Positions 1 to 9,210 of a DNA stretch of 64,000 nt are shown here, in pieces. This DNA comes from Streptomyces sp. 71268 (GTDB lineage Bacteria > Actinomycetota > Actinomycetes > Streptomycetales > Streptomycetaceae), in the NCBI RefSeq assembly GCF_029392895.1, contig NZ_CP114200.1, positions 6,206,501-6,270,500 on the forward strand, read 5' to 3'. A program made the position numbers and the translations under genes. Each line of letters starts with the position of its first letter. The stretch's first letter is position 1. The notes below the pieces were generated by a model. It was not told the origin of the DNA. It made no database searches and saw only the letters and a list, made by a program, of their open reading frames with translations.

Positions 1-257
1 GCTGGTACGAGACCGACGGCCTGGCCGTCACCGCCCGCCCGTTCCACCTCCTGGACGCCGCCGACCGCCCGCACCCGCGCCGCTTCGCCTTCGGCGTGCC
101 CACCGAGGCCGTGCACTGGGTCACCGCCGCCGGCATCAGACCGGGTGTGGGATCGGTGACCCTCACCGACTCCGACGCCATCGCCCTGGCCGCCCTGGCC
201 TGCGGCGCCGCCACCGCCCCCGACCCGGAGCCGGCCCGCACCGAGAGCGCGGCATGA
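1..257 (+). CDS. C-terminal end of FAD/NAD(P)-binding monooxygenase, CreE-like (5' truncated)
   Basis: Only the last ~84 codons are present; the reading frame is open from base 3 to the TGA. The visible end carries the stretch FAFGVPTEAVHWVTAAGIRP followed by a VTLTDSDAIALAAL segment. I recognise this as the C-terminus of the large FAD/NAD(P)-binding (FAD_NAD_binding_9-type) proteins found beside fumarase-superfamily lyases in Streptomyces. In cremeomycin and fosfazinomycin biosynthesis the corresponding enzyme (CreE, FzmM) oxidises L-aspartate to nitrosuccinate. The next gene, 95 bases downstream on the same strand, is a matching lyase, which supports the assignment. The flavin-binding N-terminus lies outside the window, so the call rests on a short tail plus context. 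It could be another flavoprotein of the same family. Confidence 0.6.
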   Translation, partial: WYETDGLAVTARPFHLLDAADRPHPRRFAFGVPTEAVHWVTAAGIRPGVGSVTLTDSDAIALAALACGAATAPDPEPARTESAA

Positions 258-352
258 GCGCGCCCGGGCCGCCGGCCCACAGCCCACCCGGCCACCCGGC
301 CTGACGTACCCCACCCACCCACGAAGGCCCACGAAGGGACGCGAGTAACGAG

Positions 353-1783
353 ATGACAGCCCACCGCGGTGAACCCGCCGGGTCGTTGGACGCGGGACTG
401 CTGTCCCCGGTCAGAGCGGCCACGCCCGTCGAAGCGGAGGTCGACGACCAGGCGTGGCTGCGCGCCATGATCGAGGCGGAGGTCGCCCTGGCCCGCGCCC
501 AGGCCCGGCTGGGCACGGTCCCGGCCCAGGCGGCGGAGGTCATCGCCGCCGTCGGCGCCGACGCGGAACTCGACCTGGTGGCCCTGGCGCACGCGGCCCG
601 GGAGACCGCCAACCCGGTCGTCGGCTTCGTACAGGCGCTGACCGTGGCCGTGGCCGACCGGGACGCGCTGGCGGCCGACTACGTCCACCGCGGCTCCACC
701 AGCCAGGACGTGCTGGACACCGCGGCCATGCTGGTCACCCGGCGGGCCGTGCGGCTGATCCTGGCCGACCTGGACCGCTGCCGGGTCGCTCTGGAGCGGC
801 TGGCCCGCGACCACCGGGACACCCCGATGGCCGGCCGCACCCTCACCCTGCACGCGGTCCCGACCACGTTCGGGCTCAAGGCGGCCGGCTGGCTCGACCT
901 GGTCCGCCAGGCCACCCACCGCCTCCAGACGCTGGCCGACACGCTGCCGGTGGAGCTAGGCGGCGCCGCCGGCACGCTGGCCGGCTACCTGGAGTACGCG
1001 GGCCACGGGGACACCGGGGACGGCGCCGCCCGGGAGCGGCGGCGGGCCGAGGCCGCCGCGTACGGCGAGGCCCTGACCGCCGCGTACGCCGAGGAACTGG
1101 GCCTGGCCGTACCGCTGTTGCCCTGGCACGTGCTGCGCACCCCGCTGGCGGACGTCGCGGCGGCCACCTCGTTCCTGGCCGGCGCGCTCGGCAAGATCGC
1201 CGTGGACGTGCAGTCGCTGGCCCGCACCGAGGTCGGCGAGGTCAGCGAGCCGGGGCCGGCCGGGCGCGGCGCGTCGTCGGCCATGCCGCACAAGCGCAAC
1301 CCCGTGCTGGCCACCCTGATCCGCTCGGCCGCCCTGCAACTGCCGCAGTTGGCAGCCGGGTTGTACGGCTGCATGCTCACCGAGGACGAGCGCTCCGGCG
1401 GCGCCTGGCACGCCGAGTGGCAGCCGCTGCGCGAGTGCCTGCGGCTGGCCGGCGGCGCCGCGCACACCGCCGCCGAACTCCTGACGGGCCTTGAGCCGCA
1501 CCCGGAGCGGATGCGCGCCAACCTCGACCTGACCGACGGGCAGATCGTCTCCGAGCGCCTCGCCGCCGTACTCACCCCGCACCTGGGCAAGGCGCGGGCC
1601 AAGGCCGTGCTCGGCGCGGCGGCCCGTACCGCCGCCGAGCGCGGAAGCGGGCTGGGCGCGGTCCTCGCCGAACTGCCCGACGTCACCGCCCACCTCGACC
1701 AGGAGGAGATCAACGAGCTGCTCGACCCCGCCCGCTACACCGGGGCGGCGTCGGCCCTCACCGATCGGGCCCTACGCGCCTGA
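353..1783 (+). CDS. Fumarase/aspartase-superfamily lyase, CreD-like (nitrosuccinate lyase candidate)
   Basis: A 476-residue protein with the overall pattern of the PcaB/adenylosuccinate-lyase branch. An all-helical N-terminal region contains GSTSQDVLDTAAM near residue 120, and the superfamily signature SSAMPHKRNP lies near residue 315, on the mobile loop that carries the catalytic serine. CreD of cremeomycin biosynthesis belongs to this family and eliminates nitrous acid from nitrosuccinate, leaving fumarate. A 3-carboxymuconate cycloisomerase or purine-pathway role cannot be excluded by sequence alone. No pca or pur genes are nearby, and the preceding gene looks like the CreE partner, so I favour nitrite release. 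The ATG has a purine-rich AAGGGACG stretch upstream. Confidence 0.72.
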   Translation: MTAHRGEPAGSLDAGLLSPVRAATPVEAEVDDQAWLRAMIEAEVALARAQARLGTVPAQAAEVIAAVGADAELDLVALAHAARETANPVVGFVQALTVAVADRDALAADYVHRGSTSQDVLDTAAMLVTRRAVRLILADLDRCRVALERLARDHRDTPMAGRTLTLHAVPTTFGLKAAGWLDLVRQATHRLQTLADTLPVELGGAAGTLAGYLEYAGHGDTGDGAARERRRAEAAAYGEALTAAYAEELGLAVPLLPWHVLRTPLADVAAATSFLAGALGKIAVDVQSLARTEVGEVSEPGPAGRGASSAMPHKRNPVLATLIRSAALQLPQLAAGLYGCMLTEDERSGGAWHAEWQPLRECLRLAGGAAHTAAELLTGLEPHPERMRANLDLTDGQIVSERLAAVLTPHLGKARAKAVLGAAARTAAERGSGLGAVLAELPDVTAHLDQEEINELLDPARYTGAASALTDRALRA

Positions 1784-1843
1784 GCCGGTCACCACCGACA
1801 CACCGAGCCGGCCACGCGCCGGGCCACTAGGGAGCACCACACC

Positions 1844-3130
1844 ATGACCCCCACACACCAACGAACTTCCCGCCTGCCCTCGCTGACCGGCATGCGCTTC
1901 ATCGCGGCGCTGATGGTCTTCGCCTTCCACGTCGCCTGGGAGCGCTTCTTCCGCGATCCCGAGGTGCAGGGCGACTACGCCGACGTCGTGAACAAGGCCG
2001 GCTGGATCGGCGTCTCGTTCTTCTTCGTGCTCAGCGGGTTCGTCCTCGCCTGGTCGCGCCGCGAGGGCGAGCGCGCGCCCGGGTTCTGGCGTCGGCGGAT
2101 CGCCAAGGTCTACCCCGGGCACCTCGTGACCGCCCTGGTGGCCTTCTGGCTGATCTCGCGCACCGACGGGATGCTGGCCGCGGCGGGCACGGTCGACGCG
2201 GACGAGGCGATCACCAACCTGTCGCTGATCCACTCCTGGTGGCCCGAGTACGACGTGTTCCTCAGCGGCAACGCCGTCAGTTGGTCGCTGGCCTGCGAAC
2301 TCTTCTTCTACCTGGCCTTTCCCGTGCTGTGGATGGGCGTCTCCCGCATCCGCGCCTCGCACCTGTGGCCCGCCGCCGTGGTCGTGACCGCCGCGATCAT
2401 CTGCGTGCCGCTGGTGGCCAAGCTGGTCACCGAGGACCCGGTGATGATGCTGCCCGACGGCACCGCGAGCCTTAAGCAGTACTGGTGCGTCTACATCTTC
2501 CCGCCGGTGCGCGCGCTGGAGTTCGTGCTCGGCATGCTGCTGGCCCGGGTGGTGGCCGAGGGCAGGTGGTTCCGGATGCCGCTGGTCGTGCCGATCGCGC
2601 TGTTCGGCGTCGGCTACTACCTGGCCGCGCGAGAGGTCCCGTACCTCTACAGCCTGGTGGCCGCCACCATCATCCCGATCGCGCTGCTGATCCCGGCCGC
2701 CGCCGACGCCGACATCCGCGGCGGGGGCAGTTGGTTCGCCAGCCGGCCGATGGTCTGGCTCGGCGAGCGCTCGTTCGCCTTCTACCTGGTGCACTTGCTG
2801 GTCCTGCTGTACGGGCACGACTGGCTGGGGCGCGGCAAGAACTGGGAGACCGGCCAGGCCGTCCTCGTCATCATCGGCTTCCTGCTGGTCAGCCTGGCGC
2901 TGTCGGCCGTGCTGTACGAGGTGGTCGAGAAGCCCGGCATGCGCTACCTCAGCGGCTCCCGGTCGACACGGCCGGCCCCGGGCAGCGGCGGCGCCGCGCG
3001 GGCGGCGGGCGTGGTCCCCGGCACGCCGGAACCCTCCGCCTCGGCCGCTGCCACGCCGGACTCCGCCGAGCGGGCCCGTACCGAGCGGCCGAGTGGCGAC
3101 AGCGACGAGCGGGTGCCGAGCAAGACCTGA
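1844..3130 (+). CDS. Membrane acyltransferase, Acyltransf_3 (OafA/YrhL) family
   Basis: A 428-residue integral membrane protein. After a short hydrophilic start comes SLTGMRFIAALMVFAFHVAW, the first membrane helix containing the family's conserved histidine. A second helix follows with FFFVLSGFVLAW, then an RRR-rich cytoplasmic loop and about eight further hydrophobic segments. The C-terminal ~55 residues are Pro/Ala/Ser/Arg-rich and probably disordered. Family members transfer acyl groups to sugars or small molecules at the membrane. It follows the lyase by 60 bases on the same strand and may be the last gene of the left-edge cluster, where it could acylate the product. The substrate cannot be predicted. 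Confidence 0.85.
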   Translation: MTPTHQRTSRLPSLTGMRFIAALMVFAFHVAWERFFRDPEVQGDYADVVNKAGWIGVSFFFVLSGFVLAWSRREGERAPGFWRRRIAKVYPGHLVTALVAFWLISRTDGMLAAAGTVDADEAITNLSLIHSWWPEYDVFLSGNAVSWSLACELFFYLAFPVLWMGVSRIRASHLWPAAVVVTAAIICVPLVAKLVTEDPVMMLPDGTASLKQYWCVYIFPPVRALEFVLGMLLARVVAEGRWFRMPLVVPIALFGVGYYLAAREVPYLYSLVAATIIPIALLIPAAADADIRGGGSWFASRPMVWLGERSFAFYLVHLLVLLYGHDWLGRGKNWETGQAVLVIIGFLLVSLALSAVLYEVVEKPGMRYLSGSRSTRPAPGSGGAARAAGVVPGTPEPSASAAATPDSAERARTERPSGDSDERVPSKT

Positions 3131-3170
3131 ACCGGTCGCGGTCGGTCGACACCTGCATGACGGCTTCCTG

Positions 3171-3201
3171 GGGGCGGCCCGCGCTCGCGGCGGGCCGCCC
3201 C
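3171..3201. terminator. Bidirectional terminator hairpin
   Basis: A perfect 12-bp stem (GGGGCGGCCCGC / GCGGGCCGCCCC) with a 7-nt loop lies between the convergent acyltransferase and MaoC-like genes. There is no clear U-tract, as is usual for Streptomyces terminators. Confidence 0.75.
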
Positions 3202-3221
3202 GACCCGGTGCCCGCGAGGTG

Positions 3222-3668
3222 TCAGTCCGCGGCCCGGGAGACCAGGGTCAGGTAGACGGTGACCACGTGCTCGCCCTGGTCGGTGCCCACCTCGCCGCGC
3301 AGGTCCACCACGTCGTTGCCGGCCAGCGCCTTGATGCCGTCCACGTGCACGACCACGGTCAGCCGGTCGCCGGCGTAGATGGGCCGGCTGTACTCGAAGC
3401 GCTGGTCACGGTGGACCACGCGGCTGTAGTCGAGGCCGAGTTCGGGGTCGTGCACCACCTGGTCCGTGGCGCGCTGGGCGAGGGTGAAGATGAACGTCGG
3501 CGGGGCGATCACGTCGGCGTGCCCGTGCTCCCGCGCCGCCTGGGGATCGGTGAAGACGGGGTTCGTGTCCCCCACGGCCGTCGCGAACTCGCGGATCTTC
3601 TCGCGGCCCACCTCATAAGGAGCGGTGGGCGGATAAACCCGTCCGACGTAAGAGGTGTCGAGAGGCAT
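3222..3668 (-). CDS. MaoC-like hot-dog dehydratase, N-terminal domain type (UPF0336/HadA-like)
   Basis: A 148-residue single-domain protein beginning MPLDTSYVGRVYPPTAPYEV, with GREKIREFATAVGD, APPTFIFTL and LDYSRVVHRDQRFEYSRP. These are hallmarks of the FAS1_DH/MaoC N-terminal family, whose members form the partner subunit of (R)-hydroxyacyl-ACP dehydratases or act on thioester intermediates. In Streptomyces the housekeeping copy normally sits by rpmG and a second MaoC gene. Neither is present here, so this may be a paralogue or a relocated copy. As a lone subunit it would need a MaoC-type catalytic partner. It is separated by hairpins or long gaps from both neighbours and appears to be monocistronic. 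Confidence 0.82.
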   Translation of the reverse strand: MPLDTSYVGRVYPPTAPYEVGREKIREFATAVGDTNPVFTDPQAAREHGHADVIAPPTFIFTLAQRATDQVVHDPELGLDYSRVVHRDQRFEYSRPIYAGDRLTVVVHVDGIKALAGNDVVDLRGEVGTDQGEHVVTVYLTLVSRAAD

Positions 3669-4230
3669 GCGGTGCTCCTAGCACGTGAAACTACGGATAT
3701 CTTGCGGATAGTGAGCGCGGCAGAACTGGCGGCACGGTAGGCGGCCGGAAACGAAAGCGTCGGCTACCCGGCGCCCACTGTCCGGGCGCGATCGGCGGTA
3801 CGTGCGCGCCCCTCGCGAACCGAGCGGAACAAGGCCCCCCGTTTCGCCTCGCGCGGTCAGTCGCTGCCGCTCCTCCCGGTAATTCCCGGGCCGATGAGAG
3901 ACCTTGGCGGCAACCCTCCGCATTCTGCCACGGAACCACGCCCGGGGGACTGCGAAAGAGACCACACCGACGCGGCGGCAGAGCGCTCCCACCACCCGGC
4001 GAGCGGAATTGCGCCCGCGCCGAACTGGCGGCCACCGACCGACCAATTGCGCCATGAAACCATCTGCCCCGCAGCCGCCCCCACCTCCGGCCCGCCACCC
4101 GACCACCACCCCGCCCGCCCCGCTCGTACGCCCGCCCCGCCCCGCTCCGTACGCCCCGCCACCGCCCCGGCCCGGGACCCGAACCGGAAACGGAGGGAAC
4201 TGCCGCCGGGGCACGGGACTCTCTACAGGT
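3669..4230. other. Long intergenic region
   Basis: About 560 bases between divergently transcribed genes. They must hold the promoters of the MaoC-like gene and of the broken NAD-binding gene. The segment is GC-biased with spurious open frames on both strands. I see no convincing gene, repeat or hairpin. Confidence 0.5.
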
Positions 4231-6228
4231 GTGTCCTCACTCTCCCCCTCCACCCAGGCTGACCCGTCCACGGCGCTGACCGGGCACATGATCGTGTCCG
4301 GCGACGACGCCCTGGCTCACCGGCTCGCGGCCGAGTTGCGCGGCGTCTACGGGGAGCGGGTGACGCTCGTGGTGCCGCCCGTGCGGGAGGTCGCGGGGCG
4401 GCCCGCGCGGGGACGGGCCGTCGGGCGCGCCACGGCGCTGTTCGGGCGCGTGAGCGCCGCGATGGCCCGCGCGACCGCCACCGGGAACGGCGCCGACCCC
4501 GCGCCGGGCGCCGCCGACGACGCGCCAACGATCCTGGAGGCGGCGGAGCTTGACGAGGGCGTGCTCATCGAGGCGGGCGTGCGGCGGGCCGCCGCGCTCG
4601 CCCTGGTCCACGATGACGACGAGGCCAACATCCGGGCCGCGCTCGCCGCCCGCCGCCTCAGCCCCCACCTGCGCCTGGTGATCCGCCTGTACAACCGCAA
4701 GCTCGGCCAGCGGCTGGAGGAACTCCTCGACCAGGCGGCGGCCGTCGTCGGCCCGGGGAGCGCCGGCGGCGCGGGAGCCGCGCCGGAGGCGGTCACCACC
4801 GTGCTCTCCGACGCCGACACCGCCGCCCCCGCGCTCGCGGCCACCGCCATCGCCGGGACCAGCAAGGTCGTCCAGGCGGACGGGCTGATGTTGCGCGTGG
4901 TCGAGCGCGCCCCGGCGTCCGGCGGCGCGGACGCCGACCGTGGGCTCGGCGTCCTCGCGCTGCTCTCCTCGACCGTGGGCGACCCGGCCGGCTCCGACGG
5001 CTCCGACAGCAGCGGCGACGAGGGGCCGAGGCTGCTGCCCGACGAGGCCACGGTGCGGGCCGCGACGGGCCGCCGCAGGCTGGTCCTCGAAGCCGTCTCG
5101 CACGACGTGCCCGCCCACTCCTCGCGCCGCGTCGGCGGGCGCCGGGCGCCGCTGGCCGCGCTGCTGCCCACCCGGCTGCGCTGGTCGATCGCGGGGGTGA
5201 GCGCCGCGGTGCTCGCACTGGCCGTGACCTCCTAGCTGACCACCGGCGACCACCCGCTGCACGCCGCGTACCTGACGCTGCTCGACCTGTTCGCCATGGG
5301 CGACCCGGCGGTGGGGGAGCGCACCAGCCGACAGGCGATGCAACTGCTGACGGGGCTGATCGGGCTGCTGTTGCTGCCGGTCATGGTCGCCGCCGCGCTG
5401 GAGGCGTTCGGCACCTTCCGTACCGCGTCCGCGCTCCGCCGCCCGCCGCGCGGCCTCTCGGGCCACGTCGTGCTGCTGGGCCTCGGCAAGATCGGTACGC
5501 GGGTGCTGGTCAGGCTGCGGGAGTTGGACATCCCGGTGGTCTGCGTGGAGAACGACCCGGAGGCCCGGGGCATCGCGCTGGCCCGCCGCCTGCGGGTGCC
5601 CGTGGTGCTCGGCGACGTCACACAGGAGGGCGTCCTTGAGGCGGCCAAGATCCACCGCGCCCACGCGCTGTTGGCCCTGACCAGCGCGGACATCACCAAC
5701 CTGGAGGCCGCGCTGTACGCCCGCTCGGTCCACCCCGGCGTACGCGTCGCGCTGCGGCTGTACGACGACGACTTCGCCACCGCCGTCTACCGCACCCTGC
5801 GGGCCGCCCACCCACAGGCCCTCACCCGCAGCCGCAGCGTCTCCTCGCTGGCCGCGCCCGCCTTCGCCGGCGCCATGATGGGCCGTCAGGTGCTCGGCGC
5901 CTTCTCGGTGGAGCGCAAGGTGCTGCTGGTGGCAGCCGTCGAGGTGGCGGGCCACCCGCAACTCGCGGGGCGCACCGTCGAGCGGGCGTTCCGGGCCGGG
6001 GCCTGGCGGGTGCTCGCGCTGGACACCTCGGCCCCCGGCGACCGGTCGGCCGACCTCAGCGCGGCCCTGCCACCCGACGGCGCGTCCGGCGCGGAGGCCC
6101 CCCGCCGCCTGGTGTGGGACCTGGACCCGGCGTACGAACTGCGCGCCGCCGACCGCGTCGTCCTGGTCGCCACCCGCCGCGGCCTGGCCGAACTCCTGGG
6201 CCGCCCGCAGGCGCGCCGCGCCGAATAG
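4231..6228 (+). pseudogene. TrkA/RCK-type NAD-binding ion-channel-like protein interrupted by an in-frame TAG
   Basis: Two open segments in the same frame are separated only by the amber codon at 5233-5235. The first part has a MIVSGDDALAHRLAAELRG nucleotide-binding start and a basic stretch before a hydrophobic segment ending AVLALAVTS. The second part, after the stop, continues with hydrophobic helices, then LSGHVVLLGLGKIGTRVLVRL (a Rossmann RCK_N motif) and two RCK-like repeats. Together they resemble the ~660-residue Streptomyces NAD-binding (CASTOR/TrkA-N-like) potassium-channel-related proteins. I recall a tryptophan near this point in relatives, so TGG to TAG is a plausible single change. 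It may be a true nonsense mutation, two separately translated halves (ATG at 5296) or a sequencing error. The GTG at 4231 is my best start; upstream codons are low complexity. Confidence 0.75.
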
Positions 6229-6805
6229 CGCGCCGCCCCCGTTTCTTCCCCACCTTTTCGCGCCGCGAGCGGCCCGTACGTTTCACGCGTTTCTCACGGC
6301 CCGCACCACCACCGCGTCACCGCCCCACGAGGTTCGGGAATGGGGGCAGTTGGCGAGCGACCGTCGCATCGCGGCGGTTCCACCGGGAGAGAAATCCCCA
6401 CCCCTGCCCGCCTCACGCCACCGGAGGAAATCGACCACCGAGGCAGCGCGAAATGCGCGACGTACGGCCCGCGCGTACGGCACCGAAAGGGCGAGGACGG
6501 GCAGTGCGACGGCGAGGTGAAAGGCGCCGGAAACCGGCGGCGACCGCCTCGCGAAAGAAGGCAGATGACCCGCGTGACGCGCCCGTGGGCGATTTCCCCG
6601 CTCAGTACCCCGCCACTTTTTCCGGGCCCCCGCCCGCCCGTACCGCAGCCTGGAACCACCGCCCCGCGCCGCCGAGTGGCCACCACCCGCCAGGGCGGAA
6701 GCGGGCGGTCCGCGGCGGCCCGGGCCCGTGGGGGCGTCCCGGGCGCCGGGATGGCCTGCGGGACGCCTTCTCGGCGCGGCGGAAGGACGATAGGTTTCCG
6801 GTCCT
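6229..6805. other. Long intergenic region
   Basis: About 575 bases between the broken NAD-binding gene and the LysR gene. Apparent open frames here have Arg/Pro-rich shadow composition. No confident gene or structured element was seen. The LysR promoter should lie at the right end. Confidence 0.5.
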
Positions 6806-7720
6806 ATGGAACTGGAGTTGCGTCACCTGCGCACGTTGGTGACGATCGCGGACACCGGCAGTCTGACCAGGGCCGCTGCCACCCTCCTGCTCTCCCAGCC
6901 CGCGGTCTCCACCCAGCTCAAACGCATCGAGGCGGCGCTGGGGCGCCCCGTGTTCGTCCGCGAGGCCACGGGCGTGCGGCCGACGCGCTTCGGGGACGAG
7001 GTGCTCGCGCACGCGCGCAACGCCGTCGCCAGCGCCGACCGCATCCGCGAGAGCAAGCGCATCGCGGCGACCGAGGCGGTCACGGTACGGCTCGGCGGCT
7101 CGCCCGGGCCGGTCTTCTCGCACCTGGCGACCAAGCTGTCCGGCCTGATCGACGCGCCGGTGGTCTCGCACCAGTTCCCCTCCGCCTCCTGGGCGTTGGA
7201 CCGCCTGGCGGGCGACCAGCTCGACGTCGCCGCCATCACCGACGTACCCGGCTACGAGTCCAGACCCCAGGCCGGCATCGTGCACGCGGTGATCGGCATC
7301 GAGCCCGCGCTGGTGCTGCTGCCGCACGGACACCCACTGGCCGAGGAGGAGCGGGTGGACCTCGCGGACCTGGCCGACGAGAGCTGGACCATGTCGCCCC
7401 TGGAGCGTGACGGGGGCGACCGCGCGGCGTTCATCGCCACCTGTAGGGCGGCCGGGTTCACGCCCCGTATCGACCACGACATCGTCGACGCCGGGACCGC
7501 CTTCGACCTGGTGATCCAGGGGGCCGCGATCGCCCTGGCGCAGGGCGGGGTGCGGATGCGCGAGGGAACGGTCGCCAAGCGGCTGACCGGCGATCCGATA
7601 CGGGTGCGCCACGTGCTGGCCTGGCGGGACCCCGGGCGGCTCGCCGACTGCCAGCAGACGCTGGTCACGGCCGCCGAGGAGGGCTTCGCCAGCCGACGGC
7701 GCGCGACGGACCTGGAGTGA
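6806..7720 (+). CDS. LysR-family transcriptional regulator
   Basis: A 304-residue protein with an N-terminal winged helix-turn-helix (LRHLRTLVTIADTGSLTRAA, then LLLSQPAVSTQLKRIEAALG, residues ~5-50) and a periplasmic-binding-protein-like effector domain over the remaining ~220 residues. LysR proteins bind small metabolites and usually control a divergent or nearby gene. Here the upstream neighbour is a broken co-directional gene and the downstream neighbour is a thioredoxin 413 bases away, so no target is obvious. The start at ATG gives the normal family length. Confidence 0.92.
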   Translation: MELELRHLRTLVTIADTGSLTRAAATLLLSQPAVSTQLKRIEAALGRPVFVREATGVRPTRFGDEVLAHARNAVASADRIRESKRIAATEAVTVRLGGSPGPVFSHLATKLSGLIDAPVVSHQFPSASWALDRLAGDQLDVAAITDVPGYESRPQAGIVHAVIGIEPALVLLPHGHPLAEEERVDLADLADESWTMSPLERDGGDRAAFIATCRAAGFTPRIDHDIVDAGTAFDLVIQGAAIALAQGGVRMREGTVAKRLTGDPIRVRHVLAWRDPGRLADCQQTLVTAAEEGFASRRRATDLE

Positions 7721-8132
7721 GGGCGGGCGCGCGGGGTGCGAGAGCGCGCGCCGGCGCCCTTGGGCCAGCGGCCGACAGGCGTGTGAGACCACGGCTGCCG
7801 GCCGCTGGAGTCTTGCGTGGGGGGTGGCTGCGCCGGTCCCGGAACCCGGCGACCGGCACGGGCCGGGCCACCGCTCCCCATGAGCAAACGGCGTGCGAAG
7901 GACCCGGCCGTGGCTTCACTATCCCGCGCCGCTCGCTGTGCGGCCAATGTCAAAAGCCCATAACGTACAGGTGTTATGGCGGCCCAGGACTGGGCAGCAG
8001 ATGTCCGTCGAACCTCCGACCACGCCGGCGGCGGACGGCTAAAAAATACGCGGCGCTCGCGGGAATAGCGCGCGTGCAGGGACCGTTAGGGTTGCCGGAA
8101 CCACCGCCGAGACGGAAAGCAGGGAGCCGCAC
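7721..8132. promoter_or_regulatory. Intergenic region with a 7-bp inverted repeat upstream of the thioredoxin operon
   Basis: About 410 bases. The only clear structure is CCATAAC at 7958-7964 and its exact reverse complement GTTATGG at 7973-7979, separated by 8 bases, about 155 bases before the thioredoxin start. The arrangement suits a dimeric repressor site. The regulator is unknown; the adjacent LysR is a candidate only by position. An AT-rich patch (CTAAAAAATAC) follows near 8040. Confidence 0.4.
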
Positions 8133-8516
8133 ATGAGCACGGTGGAACTCACCAAGGACAACTTTGACGAGATCGTTTCCGGGAGTGAATTCGTCCTGAT
8201 CGACTTCTGGGCTTCCTGGTGCGGCCCGTGCCGCACGTTCTCCCCAGTCTTCGAGAGCGCGTCCGAGCGCCACGACGACCTGGTCTTCGCCAAGGTCAAC
8301 ACCGAGGCGCAGCCGGAGTTGGCGGCGGCCTTCGAGATCCAGTCCATCCCGACGCTGATGATCGTCCGGGACAACATCGCGGTCTTCGCCCAGCCGGGCG
8401 CGCTGCCGGCCACCGCGCTGGAGGACGTCATCGGCCAGGCGCGCGCGCTGAACATGGACGAGGTACGCGCCTCGGTCGCCGAGGCGGCGGCCAAGCAGCA
8501 GGGTTCGAGTGACTGA
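8133..8516 (+). CDS. Thioredoxin-family protein
   Basis: A 127-residue cytoplasmic protein with the redox motif WASWCGPCRTF near residues 27-37 and the cis-proline segment IQSIPTLMIV, so both halves of the thioredoxin fold's active site are intact. The C-terminal ~20 residues, rich in Ala and Gln, extend past the usual fold. It would reduce protein disulfides, recycled by thioredoxin reductase encoded elsewhere. It overlaps the next gene by 8 bases, implying translational coupling. The generic fold prevents naming a specific partner. Confidence 0.95.
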   Translation: MSTVELTKDNFDEIVSGSEFVLIDFWASWCGPCRTFSPVFESASERHDDLVFAKVNTEAQPELAAAFEIQSIPTLMIVRDNIAVFAQPGALPATALEDVIGQARALNMDEVRASVAEAAAKQQGSSD

Positions 8517-9117
8517 ACTGCTGCTGGTGCGGCACGGCGAGACGGACTGGAGCCGTTCGGGCCAGCACACGAGCTGGACTGAGCTGCCGCTCACGGAGCG
8601 GGGCGCGGAGCAGGCGCGCGCCCTCCGTCCGCCGCTGGCGACCAGGACCCTCGCGAGGGTCCTGGTCAGCCCGCGGGTGCGGGCGCGGGAGACGGCCCGG
8701 TTGGCCGGTCTGCTCGACCGCGCCGAGGTCGACAGCGACCTGAGCGAATGGGCCTACGGCGCGTACGAGGGCCGGACCACGCCCGACATCCAGCGCACCC
8801 GCCCCGACTGGTCCCTGTGGACCGACGGCGCCCCACAGGAGTCCCCCGAGCGCCCGGGGGAGAGCCCCGAGCAGGTCACCGCCCGGGTCGACCGGCTGCT
8901 CGCCGGGCTCGCCCCGCTGCTGGACGCGGACGCCGAGGACGCCGGTGACGTGCTCCTCTTCGGGCACGGGCACATCCTGCGGGCCGTCGCTGCCCGTCGG
9001 CTGGGCCTGCCGGTGGCGGCGGGCGCGTTGTTCCGGCTGGACACGGCGACCGTGAGCCGCATCGGCCTCGACCACGGGCGCCCCGCGGTCACCGGGTGGA
9101 ACGTCCCGGCCAGCTGA
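8509..9117 (+). CDS. Histidine phosphatase family protein (phosphoglycerate-mutase-like)
   Basis: A 202-residue protein that begins with a GTG inside the end of the thioredoxin gene. The N-terminal motif LLVRHGETDWS carries the catalytic Arg-His-Gly, ARVLVSPRVRARETA follows, and the second catalytic histidine is in LLFGHGHILRAVAARRLGLP. This is the branch-1 histidine phosphatase pattern; members dephosphorylate sugar phosphates, nucleotides or proteins. The acidic residue expected after the arginine-containing helix is present in SEWAYGAYEGR. The specific substrate cannot be deduced, and co-transcription with thioredoxin does not specify it. Confidence 0.92.
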   Translation: MTELLLVRHGETDWSRSGQHTSWTELPLTERGAEQARALRPPLATRTLARVLVSPRVRARETARLAGLLDRAEVDSDLSEWAYGAYEGRTTPDIQRTRPDWSLWTDGAPQESPERPGESPEQVTARVDRLLAGLAPLLDADAEDAGDVLLFGHGHILRAVAARRLGLPVAAGALFRLDTATVSRIGLDHGRPAVTGWNVPAS

Positions 9118-9210
9118 CGCCGCCGCCCACGAGCGCGCCCCGCGCGCCACCGAACCCCTTCGCTATCGCGCCACGGACGGTTCGACTCGCGACACGCGGC
9201 CACGGGGTCC

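Noticed and set aside
4793..5218. Long antisense and out-of-frame open frames across the NAD-binding gene and many other genes
   Set aside because: Their Arg/Ala/Pro-rich composition and complete overlap with better genes show they are shadows of high-GC codon usage.
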